Of a stretch of 54,292 bases of DNA, positions 8,726 through 16,725 are shown one piece after another (positions within the stretch are counted from its first letter, which is position 1; the number at the start of each line of letters is the position of its first letter). The notes beneath the pieces are model-generated. The model saw only the letters and a list, made by a program, of their open reading frames with translations. It searched no databases and was not told the DNA's origin. The stretch lies in IMG/VR virus record IMGVR_UViG_3300007517_000008, positions 1 through 54,292 of that record; one strand, written 5' to 3'. The stretch is from a virus. Position numbers and translations under genes: made by a program.

Positions 8726-11716
8726 ATGGCTTCAAATTCTAAATCAGCAGGCGTAACTGCCAGAACTTTTAACCAAACGGGTCCAACTGCCTTGTCTCCA
8801 ATTGGCATTCCCGCTGGCGTTATTGGCACTTCAGAAAAGGGACCAGCCTTTGTGCCTGTTACGGTGCCAACGACTCAAGACTTCATCGTAAATTTTGGAA
8901 GAACCGGAGAGGGTGCCATTGATGGACCTTTGGCTGTTTCTGAGTGGTTAACATCACAACAAAGTGCAACTTTCATAAGAGTTCTTGGCATTGGCGATGG
9001 TAATCAAAGAGTTACTGCTGGAAACAATAAGGGTAGAGCAGCAAATGCAGGCTTCATTGTTGGAGAGAGACAACCACAAACGCTTCTTTCAGGCGCTCTT
9101 GGCCCAAACGTTTTTGCTGTTGCTCAATCAGGCGCAGACTTAGGTCCAGTAGGAAGAACTTATTTACTTGGTACATACATGAGTCAGTCGGCAGGTTCTA
9201 CTATCTTTACTGAAGCTGGACTTTCTGCACAAGGCGTACCTGTCCTTCGAGGAATGGTCATGGCTGCTTCTGGAGTTGTAGTTACGCTGTCGTCTTCCAT
9301 AAATGGAAACAACATAGTTCCAAGCAGAACGCTTGCAGCAGTTACAGCGAACATCAGAGGTGCAATGACTGGTGCTGTTGACCTATCTTTTGGTAAACAA
9401 GAGTTCGTTATGTTCTTAAATGGACACAGAGCGCTTGACTTGGAATATCCAAACTTTATTACTGCTAGTTTCGACCCAACGGCAGCAAACTACTTTGGAA
9501 GCGTCTTGAACAAAGATCCGTTGATGTCAGAAAAAGCCGGATATACACTTTACAGCCACTTCGACATTCATCCAGCACTTGCCGTTCCAAGCGGTTCCGG
9601 TGCATTATCAAGTGGTTTTGGAGCACTAGAAAGAATTGCATTCTTAGTCACAGGTTCGGCAACAAGAAATTCCGGTTCTACAACTTCCCCAAACTTTGAA
9701 AACTTTGAAGATAGATTCAAGCCTTCACAATCTCCTTGGGTTATTTCGCAATTGTTCGGCGGAAAGCCAGAGAATTTATTTAAAGTTTGGACAATTTCTG
9801 ATGGCGCAGGCGAAAAGGTCAAGATTTCGATCGAAAACATTTCTCCAAGTTCTTCGGAACAAAATCTTTATGGAACATTCGATCTTCTTGTAAGAGATTT
9901 GTCTGATTCGGACCGTAACAGAATGGTTCTTGAACAACACCGAGGTCTATCGCTTGACTCTGATGCTCCTAATTATATTGGAAGAGCAATTGGAAACTAT
10001 CGTCCATTTTATAACTTTGAAGCTCGCAGCGGAGAACAAAAGCTTGAAATCGAAGGCGAGTACACAAACAACTCAAGATACATCAGAGTTGAAATTGCAG
10101 ATGCACTCAAGGATAAAAATGTTGATGCAACGGCACTTCCTTTTGGATTTAGAGGAAACCAACACTTGATGACTTCTGGTTCTGCACCAATTGGTGCATA
10201 TACAGACACAGCCATTCTTGCTTCTCCAAACCCTTTCAACAGACTTGTACAGCCACCACTGCCAATGAGACAGAACTTGTCAAGAGGAGCAGTTGGTAAT
10301 ACTTCAGGAGACAGAGCACTTTTCTGGGGAGTTCAATTCGAGAAGGTTATTTCCGTATCCGAAACAAATGCGTCAACAGCTCTCAACCCGAGCCTTCTAA
10401 GTTACATGAAATATTTTCCAGCCTTCCACACGGAGTGGCAGAATGTTGTAGTTAGAGATAATCCAGATGTCTCTGATACTGTGGCAAACGGTATTATTGA
10501 TGCTGACAGATTTAACAACAACTTGTTCTCTTTGGGCAAGATTAGAGTTCCATTTTTGGCAGCTTCTAACACACCTGACATGAATTCACTTGAAAACTGG
10601 GTTTATGTTCGTGCTGGAAACATTGTTACGGGGACTCCTGTCGGTACACGTGCCTTGACCGTAGAGGACTTGAAAGATCCAACCGTACGTCAAGTTGCAA
10701 AATTCTCCTTCTTTGTTGAAGGCGGATTCGATGGTGTGCGCGTGTTCGACAAGGACACAGCACAAATTTCAAATAAGGCTGTGGTTGAAGAGTTGTTGAA
10801 CTCAAACCGTCTTTTGTCTTCTGGGCCTTCGGTTAAGTCGTATGAGCGCGCTCTTTCTGTAATTTCCGATGTCACGGAAGTAGACATTCAGTTGTTGGTA
10901 ATGCCTGGTATTCGTCACAGATACCTCACAGATCAAGCTACTGCTGTTGCCGAGACAAGATTCGACGCTCTTTACATCATGGACATTGAAGAAAGAGATA
11001 CAGCAAACACAACAATTTCTTCGGAAGATCAAATTGTTTCAGTTAGAAACACGGTCAACAACTTCAGAGCACGTGGAATTAACTCTTCCTTCGCAGCAAC
11101 ATTCTTCCAAAATCAGATTATCAGAGACAATATCGCAAATGTTGTTCGTGAAGTTCCTCCCTCTGTTGCTGTACTTGGTGCCTTCGCGAAGAATGACGCC
11201 ATTGCTCACCCTTGGTTCGCTCCAGCAGGCTTTGCAAGAGGCTCGCTTGACAATGTGCAGGAGTCGGCAGTCAAGCTCTCCAGAGAGAACATGGATGACC
11301 TTTATGCAGTTGGAATTAACCCAATCATCGGATTTCCAGGTTCGGATGGAACGGTTGTTTGGGGTCAGAAGACACTATTGGCAACACCAAGTTCGCTTGA
11401 AAGAATTAACGTTCGTCGCCTTCTATTGACGCTTCGTCGTCAAATTAGAAAAGTTGCAAACAGATTCTTGTTTGAACCAAACAGAGCAACAACCCTTGCT
11501 AGATTCTCTCAATTGTGTAACCCAATTCTTAAGAGAATTCAAGATCAAAAGGGTGTTTCGCAATACCTTGTCAAGATTGACACAACAACCACAACTGAGG
11601 TTGATATCCAAAACAAGACCATTCGCGGAAAAATTCTTATTGTTCCAGTGAGAAGCCTTGAGTTCCTTGAACTTAACTTCACGCTAGCAAATAATGGTAA
11701 CTTCAACATCGCCTGA
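8726..11716 (+). CDS. Contractile tail sheath protein B (gp18-like paralog)
   Basis: 996 residues, paralogous to the preceding gene over its whole length: PAGVIGTSEKGPAFVPVT at the N-terminus, NLYGTFDLLVRDLSD in the middle (NLYGTFAVLVRNFGD in sheath A), AHPWFAPAGFARGSLDN and YAVGINPIIGFPG near the C-terminus, then IRGKILIVPVRSLEFL. Divergence is considerable, so the duplication is old and both copies are probably functional. The start has AAGGA upstream. Two sheath proteins could make a mixed or zoned sheath. The gene begins 75 bases after sheath A, with TATTTACT at 8688-8695 in the gap. Confidence 0.92.
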   Translation: MASNSKSAGVTARTFNQTGPTALSPIGIPAGVIGTSEKGPAFVPVTVPTTQDFIVNFGRTGEGAIDGPLAVSEWLTSQQSATFIRVLGIGDGNQRVTAGNNKGRAANAGFIVGERQPQTLLSGALGPNVFAVAQSGADLGPVGRTYLLGTYMSQSAGSTIFTEAGLSAQGVPVLRGMVMAASGVVVTLSSSINGNNIVPSRTLAAVTANIRGAMTGAVDLSFGKQEFVMFLNGHRALDLEYPNFITASFDPTAANYFGSVLNKDPLMSEKAGYTLYSHFDIHPALAVPSGSGALSSGFGALERIAFLVTGSATRNSGSTTSPNFENFEDRFKPSQSPWVISQLFGGKPENLFKVWTISDGAGEKVKISIENISPSSSEQNLYGTFDLLVRDLSDSDRNRMVLEQHRGLSLDSDAPNYIGRAIGNYRPFYNFEARSGEQKLEIEGEYTNNSRYIRVEIADALKDKNVDATALPFGFRGNQHLMTSGSAPIGAYTDTAILASPNPFNRLVQPPLPMRQNLSRGAVGNTSGDRALFWGVQFEKVISVSETNASTALNPSLLSYMKYFPAFHTEWQNVVVRDNPDVSDTVANGIIDADRFNNNLFSLGKIRVPFLAASNTPDMNSLENWVYVRAGNIVTGTPVGTRALTVEDLKDPTVRQVAKFSFFVEGGFDGVRVFDKDTAQISNKAVVEELLNSNRLLSSGPSVKSYERALSVISDVTEVDIQLLVMPGIRHRYLTDQATAVAETRFDALYIMDIEERDTANTTISSEDQIVSVRNTVNNFRARGINSSFAATFFQNQIIRDNIANVVREVPPSVAVLGAFAKNDAIAHPWFAPAGFARGSLDNVQESAVKLSRENMDDLYAVGINPIIGFPGSDGTVVWGQKTLLATPSSLERINVRRLLLTLRRQIRKVANRFLFEPNRATTLARFSQLCNPILKRIQDQKGVSQYLVKIDTTTTTEVDIQNKTIRGKILIVPVRSLEFLELNFTLANNGNFNIA

Positions 11717-11743
11717 GAGTAAAGAGTAATTTAGGAATTAATC

Positions 11744-12823
11744 ATGAATAAACTTGATGTAAAAAAAATAATCAAAGAAGAGGTCAAAAAGTCTCTGCTT
11801 GAAAACAGAGAAGCTAAGAAGGTTATTTTAGAAAGCCGCCTTCTTATTATTAATGAAATGATTTCTCTTTCGGAAGCGGATTTCATTAACCGAGCAAAAC
11901 AATGGCTTAAGTCAAAGGCTTTCGGTGCCGAACAAGGCGTAAGAGACACGGTTAAAAATAGCGTAATGGTTAATCCGGAAAAGATTGTTTCCGATCCTAA
12001 TTCTGTACAGAAAATTCTTGACACAGCAATCAAAAATGCACAGTCACAAATTACCAAATTTAGGTCACAAACGCTACAAACATCAACAAGCATCAACAAT
12101 CTTCAAGACAATATTTTTGACCTTTTTGGAAAGTTTTTCAATCTTCTTGATTCAATTCCACAAGAAAAACGTGGACAGTATGAAAGAGAAGTCATGAAAG
12201 TTGTTTCTGTATTTTACAATCTCTTGATGGAAGAAAAGAAGAGAATTGAAGTTTACATTTCTGCTCTTGCGAGAGAAGCATCAACTCAGGGTTATAACAT
12301 GGGTTCTTCGTCTCCTGAAATGTCCTCATATTCAGGTGCCAAAATTTCCCCAACTACCCAAGCTACTCAAGGAAAAGCAGCCGTTGGCGGATCTGCTTTA
12401 ATCCCACAAGGAGTGCGTGAATCTTTGGATGTAAAAAAAAAAGTAATTGTGCCAAGACCTCAAATGTCTATGTCGTCAAATGAAGAGGAAGCTTCGTCGC
12501 CTGTAGATTTAAGTGACCTAGAAAGGCCACTTGAATCACTTATGCACAAAAACAAAATACCTTGGTTTTCCATGGGCACAAGGTCATCAGGCGATCAACA
12601 AATACTTATTATTAAAATGTCATTGGATAATAAGTCAAATTGGCTTGACGGTATTCTGCACAATTCTCGATGGGCTCAAGCAAGCATTGAGTTGCATAAA
12701 GGTGTTTATACAGTAGAGCAAAGATATGGAACAATAAAGCCAATATTACGTTCTGCTAAAGTATTAACTCCAGAGGCAGCTTTTGGAAAGTTTGAGAAAT
12801 GGCTTTCACAGGTTCAAGTTTAA
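11744..12823 (+). CDS. Unknown tag-bearing protein between sheath and tube genes
   Basis: 359 residues. The N-terminus (MNKLDVKKIIKEEVKKSLLE) is a tag-like amphipathic helix, followed by a second helix with LLIINEMISLSEADF. Residues 60-190 are predicted largely helical or coiled coil. A Ser/Thr/Gln-rich linker leads to VPRPQMSMSS (about 235-245), which is repeated in the next gene. The C-terminal 95 residues (IPWFSMGTRSSGDQQILI onward) look like a compact mixed domain. No known family recognised. Position between sheath and tube and the late-gene context suggest a virion or assembly protein. Confidence 0.6.
   Translation: MNKLDVKKIIKEEVKKSLLENREAKKVILESRLLIINEMISLSEADFINRAKQWLKSKAFGAEQGVRDTVKNSVMVNPEKIVSDPNSVQKILDTAIKNAQSQITKFRSQTLQTSTSINNLQDNIFDLFGKFFNLLDSIPQEKRGQYEREVMKVVSVFYNLLMEEKKRIEVYISALAREASTQGYNMGSSSPEMSSYSGAKISPTTQATQGKAAVGGSALIPQGVRESLDVKKKVIVPRPQMSMSSNEEEASSPVDLSDLERPLESLMHKNKIPWFSMGTRSSGDQQILIIKMSLDNKSNWLDGILHNSRWAQASIELHKGVYTVEQRYGTIKPILRSAKVLTPEAAFGKFEKWLSQVQV
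12441..12481 (+). repeat. 41-bp direct repeat, copy 1 (encodes VVPRPQMSMSS-like motif)
   Basis: Bases 12441-12481 and 13081-13121 are identical except at three positions by eye, exactly 640 bp apart, and lie in different genes in the same reading frame. They encode [IV]VPRPQMSMSS[ND] followed by an acidic, Ser-rich stretch. Confidence 0.85.
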
Positions 12824-12842
12824 GGTATAAAAGGATTATAAA

Positions 12843-13577
12843 ATGACTACGAAAAAAATTGGAATTGATGAATTGAGAGCGATTATCAAAGAAGCAATCG
12901 CTGACCACAAAGAGAAAAAAGAGTCTGCTTCCGACAAGAGAATCAAGACTACAAAAGACAAAGAAAAATCAAAAGAGAAAAAGTCTGAAAAGCTTTCTGA
13001 GATTCAACTTCGTAATTTGGTAAAAGAATCTATTTCGAAACAGATTTCTGAAATGATGGCTAGTGACACGGCTAAACCAAAAGTAGTTGTGCCAAGACCT
13101 CAAATGTCTATGTCATCAGATGACGAAGTTTCCTCACCTTCTTCTTCGATGCCAAAGGAAGGCGATAAAGTTCAACTAGCTTCTGGAAAAGAAGCTTATG
13201 TCGCCAAAGTTTCTGGAGACATGGTTTTCGTGACCATTGACGGAATCAAGATGGTCGCAGTTCCAATGGACTATGTGAATGTTATTGCTGATGACCCATC
13301 TAGTGAATTCAATGCCGTTAAGGCGCCAGATGAGTCCGAAGACGAACGCGCAGGTACTTTGGATAAATACCTTGATAGACCTTTCCTTAACAAAGACACA
13401 AGAAACTCGCTTGAAAAGGAAAGAGGCGAAATTCAAAGTCGCAGAACTGCTGGACCTATGGCTGCTGCCGCTGCCAGAGAAGAAGAAGAGGCTGCAAGAT
13501 CTGGTCGTATTGCCAAAGTTAAAGTTGACGGACTTACAGAATCCAAGAAGAAGTTGGCAGCTAAGAGAAGAAAATAA
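12843..13577 (+). CDS. Unknown tag-bearing, charged protein before the tail tube gene
   Basis: 244 residues, very rich in Lys, Glu and Ser. Two tag-like helices are visible: IDELRAIIKEAIADHKEK near the start and LRNLVKESISKQISEM at about 56-71, separated by a lysine-rich linker. VVPRPQMSMSS follows at about 82-92. Residues 100-145 (EGDKVQLASGKEAYVAKVSG, then MVFVTIDG) resemble a small SH3-like beta barrel. The C-terminus is basic (LAAKRRK). No family recognised. It shares a DNA repeat with the upstream gene, and both precede the tail tube, suggesting a common assembly or packaging role. Confidence 0.6.
   Translation: MTTKKIGIDELRAIIKEAIADHKEKKESASDKRIKTTKDKEKSKEKKSEKLSEIQLRNLVKESISKQISEMMASDTAKPKVVVPRPQMSMSSDDEVSSPSSSMPKEGDKVQLASGKEAYVAKVSGDMVFVTIDGIKMVAVPMDYVNVIADDPSSEFNAVKAPDESEDERAGTLDKYLDRPFLNKDTRNSLEKERGEIQSRRTAGPMAAAAAREEEEAARSGRIAKVKVDGLTESKKKLAAKRRK
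13081..13121 (+). repeat. 41-bp direct repeat, copy 2
   Basis: Second copy of the repeat at 12441-12481, in frame in the next gene. The conservation of DNA as well as protein suggests recent duplication or gene conversion of a short functional segment. Confidence 0.85.
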
Positions 13578-13670
13578 TTTTTTCTCACACGAACCATACA
13601 AAATATGGAAAAACTGCTGGCGGGTTTATTTGGAAAGCAATACTTACTAACTTAGGAGAATAATATTATC

Positions 13671-14159
13671 ATGGCTACAACTTTAGATGTTACTGAGATG
13701 CTACCAACAAAGTTTCAAACTATTGGAAAGCGTCACTTCCTTTTGGCAATCGAAGGAATAGATTCCTTCCTTGTAAAAACCGGAGCCCGCCCAAGCATTT
13801 CTACTGAAGAAGTGGCAATCAACTGGATTAACTCCACGAGATATATTGCTGGCAAAACAACTTTTGGCACAATGGAGGTAACCCTTCATGACGCTATCGC
13901 ACCTTCTGGGGCACAACAGGTTATGGAATGGATTCGACTTTGCTTTGAGTCGGTGACCGGACGTTCGGGTTACGCAGACTTCTACAAAAGAGATATCCAG
14001 ATTAAAATGCTTGATCCAGTAGGAACGGTCATTCAGTTGTGGGACATCAAGGGAGCTTTTGTCACAGAAGCTAACTTTAATGAAGTCACATACGAAGGGT
14101 CAGATCAAACGGAAATTTCTTTGACGATTCGATACGACAACGCTGTACTTGTCTACTGA
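13671..14159 (+). CDS. Tail tube protein, gp19-like
   Basis: 162 residues, matching the size of T4 gp19 (163). The features are FLLAIEGIDSFLVKTGARP (the beta-hairpin entry of tube proteins), a central TFGTMEVTLHDAIAPS strand-loop, and a C-terminal GAFVTEANFNEVTYEGSD with LTIRYDNAVL. It polymerises into the inner tail tube. The start is preceded by a good TTAGGAG ribosome-binding site, in keeping with high expression. It follows the sheath genes as in T4 and is closed by a strong terminator 38 bases after its stop. Confidence 0.92.
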   Translation: MATTLDVTEMLPTKFQTIGKRHFLLAIEGIDSFLVKTGARPSISTEEVAINWINSTRYIAGKTTFGTMEVTLHDAIAPSGAQQVMEWIRLCFESVTGRSGYADFYKRDIQIKMLDPVGTVIQLWDIKGAFVTEANFNEVTYEGSDQTEISLTIRYDNAVLVY

Positions 14160-14196
14160 TTTTTTTTCTTTCTCTCTCCTAAACAAACATAGAAAC

Positions 14197-14227
14197 GCTT
14201 TGGAAGAATGTCTTCCAAAGCTTTTTT
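14197..14227 (+). terminator. Rho-independent terminator after the tail tube gene
   Basis: Perfect 11-bp stem, GCTTTGGAAGA (14197-14207) with TCTTCCAAAGC (14211-14221), a 3-nt loop and six T residues (14222-14227). It ends the sheath/tube transcription unit. Confidence 0.92.
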
Positions 14228-14261
14228 GTTTTCTTTTTATGGTCAACATCTATTTAGTTAA

Positions 14262-14762
14262 ATGAAAACATTTAAAGAAATTGTTAGAAGAGTCCTTTCC
14301 TTTCACCTATATTTTGGAGCATTACTTGCGGTAGTAATTCATGCCTTGTGGGGACGTAAGAGTTGGTGGGTTGATGGTGTTTTTGTAACCGAATTGCATC
14401 CTGACTCCTGGCCAATGAGAACTTGGTATAAACCTTGGGGCGGAACCTGTTTTGGTTATGGAATTATGTTAGCGCCAGAAATGCCAACATACACACTTAT
14501 GCACGAACTTGTCCACACGAAGCAACTTGAGTCTGCTTCGGCAGGAGGTTTTCTTCTAGGTTTAATCTGTTCTGTTGTTACGCTTAATGTTCTTCCGCTA
14601 GTTGTTTGCTGGCTCATGACTGGCGTGCTAGTATATGCTGGAGGTTCCCTCATCTCGTTCTTTAGAGGTGAATCAAACGCGTACAGATACAACCACCTTG
14701 AAGAAGCTGCAAGAGCAGTTGGCGAACAAATGGACGCAGCGGCGATTGCTAACTCAAAGTAA
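14262..14762 (+). CDS. Membrane protein with HExxH zinc-metalloprotease motif
   Basis: 166 residues. A hydrophobic segment lies near 14-30 and a longer hydrophobic region covers about 95-135, probably two further membrane spans. Between them is HELVHTKQLE with the zincin signature HELVH at 81-85; NHLEEAA (144-150) could supply the third zinc ligand. The layout suggests an integral membrane protease-like protein. A second HELVHAKQ protein is encoded at 40297. No known phage role can be assigned; envelope remodelling late in infection is one possibility. The gene starts just after the tail tube terminator and lacks a clear Shine-Dalgarno. Confidence 0.65.
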   Translation: MKTFKEIVRRVLSFHLYFGALLAVVIHALWGRKSWWVDGVFVTELHPDSWPMRTWYKPWGGTCFGYGIMLAPEMPTYTLMHELVHTKQLESASAGGFLLGLICSVVTLNVLPLVVCWLMTGVLVYAGGSLISFFRGESNAYRYNHLEEAARAVGEQMDAAAIANSK

Positions 14763-14798
14763 TATAGATAAATGTAATTTTTACTATATTTAAAACTT

Positions 14799-15155
14799 GT
14801 GAATGAAAAATATCTAAAAGAATACATCTTGTCTTTAATCGAAGAACATTTGAAAGAAAATCTTTCTCCGCATGGTTATCTTTCGAAAACAAATCGTCCG
14901 CTAGGTACTCAATCTTGGGATCCACAGAAACAAAAAGATTTTGCTACTCAAAGAGCGATTGACATGTACACTAAAAAAGAACCTGCTGTCAACCCAGATC
15001 CGGAAAAGCAGGCATACATTGATCAGCTACGTAAAAATCGTCAAGAAGAATATGCTGTTCAAGATGAACATAACAAAGATGTAAAGACAAGAGTCGTTCA
15101 ACAACCAGGTCAGGCGCAGAAGCAACAAGTGCAGACAGTTGTTCCGCAAAAATAA
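14799..15155 (+). CDS. Small tag-bearing protein, Gln/Lys-rich
   Basis: 118 residues with a GTG start; the ATG at 14803 is in another frame that stops at once. Residues 1-20 (MNEKYLKEYILSLIEEHLKE) match the amphipathic tag, nearly the same LKEYI as in the kinase-like proteins. The rest is hydrophilic, rich in Gln, Lys and Asp, and ends in a Gln/Pro-rich tail, probably disordered. Such a composition would fit an internal virion protein. No family recognised. Confidence 0.6.
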   Translation: MNEKYLKEYILSLIEEHLKENLSPHGYLSKTNRPLGTQSWDPQKQKDFATQRAIDMYTKKEPAVNPDPEKQAYIDQLRKNRQEEYAVQDEHNKDVKTRVVQQPGQAQKQQVQTVVPQK

Positions 15156-15179
15156 AGCTTAAAAGGGAAGTGTGTCCAA

Positions 15180-15509
15180 GTGAATATTACAAAAGAAGCT
15201 CTACAAAAACTTATAACAGAATGCGTTGACCAAAAGATTAATGAAATGGCAGACGACATGCCGCTTGACCTTCGCTCTGTTGGCGTTCGTTGGGACAATA
15301 TGAAATATCTTGCTGGCAAAGGGAAACTTACAGGCAAGTGGGCTGTTATTATGAAGGCTTATATTGACTGTGGAGAAGACGAAGATAGAACTCTGGCAAT
15401 TCTAAAGGCTGCGGCAGCTACACTGGAAGCTAATAAAACCAGGAAGCCACAAAAGCCACCGGAGACTATGGCGTCACAAGCAGAACTCACAGACTTTTCA
15501 AAGTTTTAA
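15180..15509 (+). CDS. Small tag-bearing unknown protein
   Basis: 109 residues with a GTG start after GGGAAG. The N-terminus (LQKLITECVDQKINEM at 8-23) matches the tag consensus. A compact helical region follows (VRWDNMKYLAGKGKLTGKW, then EDRTLAILKAAAATLEAN), ending in a Pro/Lys-rich tail. No family recognised. It lies 24 bases after the previous tag gene, so the two are probably translated from one message. Confidence 0.6.
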   Translation: MNITKEALQKLITECVDQKINEMADDMPLDLRSVGVRWDNMKYLAGKGKLTGKWAVIMKAYIDCGEDEDRTLAILKAAAATLEANKTRKPQKPPETMASQAELTDFSKF

Positions 15510-15532
15510 TAAATTTCAATACAAACATATTT

Positions 15533-15577
15533 ACTCCCAGAAGACTTGCTTTATAAAGAAGTCACTCTTCTGGGAGT
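15533..15577 (+). promoter_or_regulatory. Hairpin covering the ribosome-binding site of the gp26-like gene
   Basis: ACTCCCAGAAG (15533-15543) pairs perfectly with CTTCTGGGAGT (15567-15577); an inner GACTT/AAGTC pairing can extend it. The right arm contains GGGAG (15572-15576), the only Shine-Dalgarno-like element before the ATG at 15585. TTTAATTT follows, so partial termination is also possible. It may limit translation of the next gene. Confidence 0.6.
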
Positions 15578-15584
15578 TTAATTT

Positions 15585-16475
15585 ATGAACGAAAATGAGT
15601 CGAGAGATATAAAAAATGCTATCTTTGCAGCAAAGGAAGCAGCAGCGGCACGTGCAGCCAGTGGTGGTGCACCAACGATGTCAAAAGAAGAACATTTTAA
15701 GAAGAGTTTTGGGCTTGATATTCCAGTATCAGAAGTTCCACTTCCTTCGCTTGGGCTAATTTATCCACTTGATCATCCATTAAACAATCAGAAAGTTGTG
15801 GATATTAGAGGAATGACGACAAGAGAAGAAGATATTTTAATGTCCAAGGCTCTTATCCGTAAGGGTACAGTCATTACTGAATTAATCAAGTCGTGCATGG
15901 TTACACCAAACGTAGATGTTCAGTCCCTTATTGGTGGCGACAGAAATGCACTCATGGTTTCTGTTAGAATTCTTGGTTATGGCTCCCTTTACGAAGGCGA
16001 AGCTGTGTGTCCAAGTTGTGGTCACAAGAATACAATCGCGGTTGAGTTAAATGCTCTTGACATTAAAGAGCTTGAAGTCGAACCAGTTATGCCTAACGAA
16101 AACAGATTTGCCTTCTTTCTTCCAAGGTCGGGGAAAAATATTGAATTCAAATTTATTACAGGTCGTGAGGAAGAAGAAATGCTTGCAGCTATGGAAATGC
16201 GCAAAAAGAAGGGCATTAGCGTAGACAGCGTAATCACTACACGTCTTCAGTATTCTATTATTTCCGTTGAAGGAGCTACAGACAAAGCTACAATCAATAA
16301 TTTCATATCATTTATGCCAGCAATGGATTCTGCTGCCCTTAGAAGTTATATGGATAAGGTTGAACCAGGCGTTGACATGAAGTTTGATTTTACCTGCAAA
16401 GAGTGTAATCACTATGAGGAGATGCCCCTTCCTTTGGGGCCTACGTTTTTTTGGCCTAACGCCAGAAAATCGTGA
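15585..16475 (+). CDS. Baseplate hub assembly protein, gp26-like, with zinc knuckles
   Basis: 296 residues. Two Cys pairs, CPSC (142-145) and CKEC (271-274), probably bind one or two zinc ions. Other family-like features are VPLPSLGLIYP near 50-60, VVDIRGMTTREEDIL near 71-85 and the FFWPNA C-terminus. These match the T4 base plate protein family that includes gp26, chaperones or subunits of the baseplate hub. The stop overlaps the frame of the gp51-like gene, and a run of seven T at 16446-16452 lies in the overlap. The only ribosome-binding site is in a hairpin. Confidence 0.75.
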   Translation: MNENESRDIKNAIFAAKEAAAARAASGGAPTMSKEEHFKKSFGLDIPVSEVPLPSLGLIYPLDHPLNNQKVVDIRGMTTREEDILMSKALIRKGTVITELIKSCMVTPNVDVQSLIGGDRNALMVSVRILGYGSLYEGEAVCPSCGHKNTIAVELNALDIKELEVEPVMPNENRFAFFLPRSGKNIEFKFITGREEEEMLAAMEMRKKKGISVDSVITTRLQYSIISVEGATDKATINNFISFMPAMDSAALRSYMDKVEPGVDMKFDFTCKECNHYEEMPLPLGPTFFWPNARKS

Positions 16476-16725
16476 ACAACTCATCTATGAACCTTTCTTT
16501 GCTTTAAATGTACATGCTGGGTGGTCTTGGGAACAGTTTTACAACTTTCCCATTGTTGCCCGCAGGTGGTTTATAAAACGACTCAATGAAGAATTCCAAA
16601 AGGCTCAAGAAGAAGGAAGAGCACCGCCATCACAGGCAGCAGCGTACAACTCCCCGGAACATAGAGCCCTAACGGGAAAATCCAGAAGTCACGTACCCGT
16701 AAATCAAAGAGGAAAATTATTTTAA
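16414..16725 (+). CDS. Baseplate hub assembly catalyst, gp51-like (start uncertain; possible frameshift product)
   Basis: The conserved part is FALNVHAGWSWEQFYNFP followed by ARRWFIKRL, typical of small gp51-like partners encoded just after gp26. The remainder is Gln/Ala- and basic-rich. Starts available are ATG 16414 or TTG 16384, both inside the gp26-like gene; no start codon lies after 16414 and before the conserved domain. The first residues from 16414 look like an out-of-frame reading of the zinc-knuckle gene. A +1 shift at the T7 run (16446-16452) would instead fuse GPTFF of gp26 to GLTPENREQL and the gp51 domain. Residue count from 16414 is 103. Confidence 0.6.
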   Translation: MRRCPFLWGLRFFGLTPENREQLIYEPFFALNVHAGWSWEQFYNFPIVARRWFIKRLNEEFQKAQEEGRAPPSQAAAYNSPEHRALTGKSRSHVPVNQRGKLF

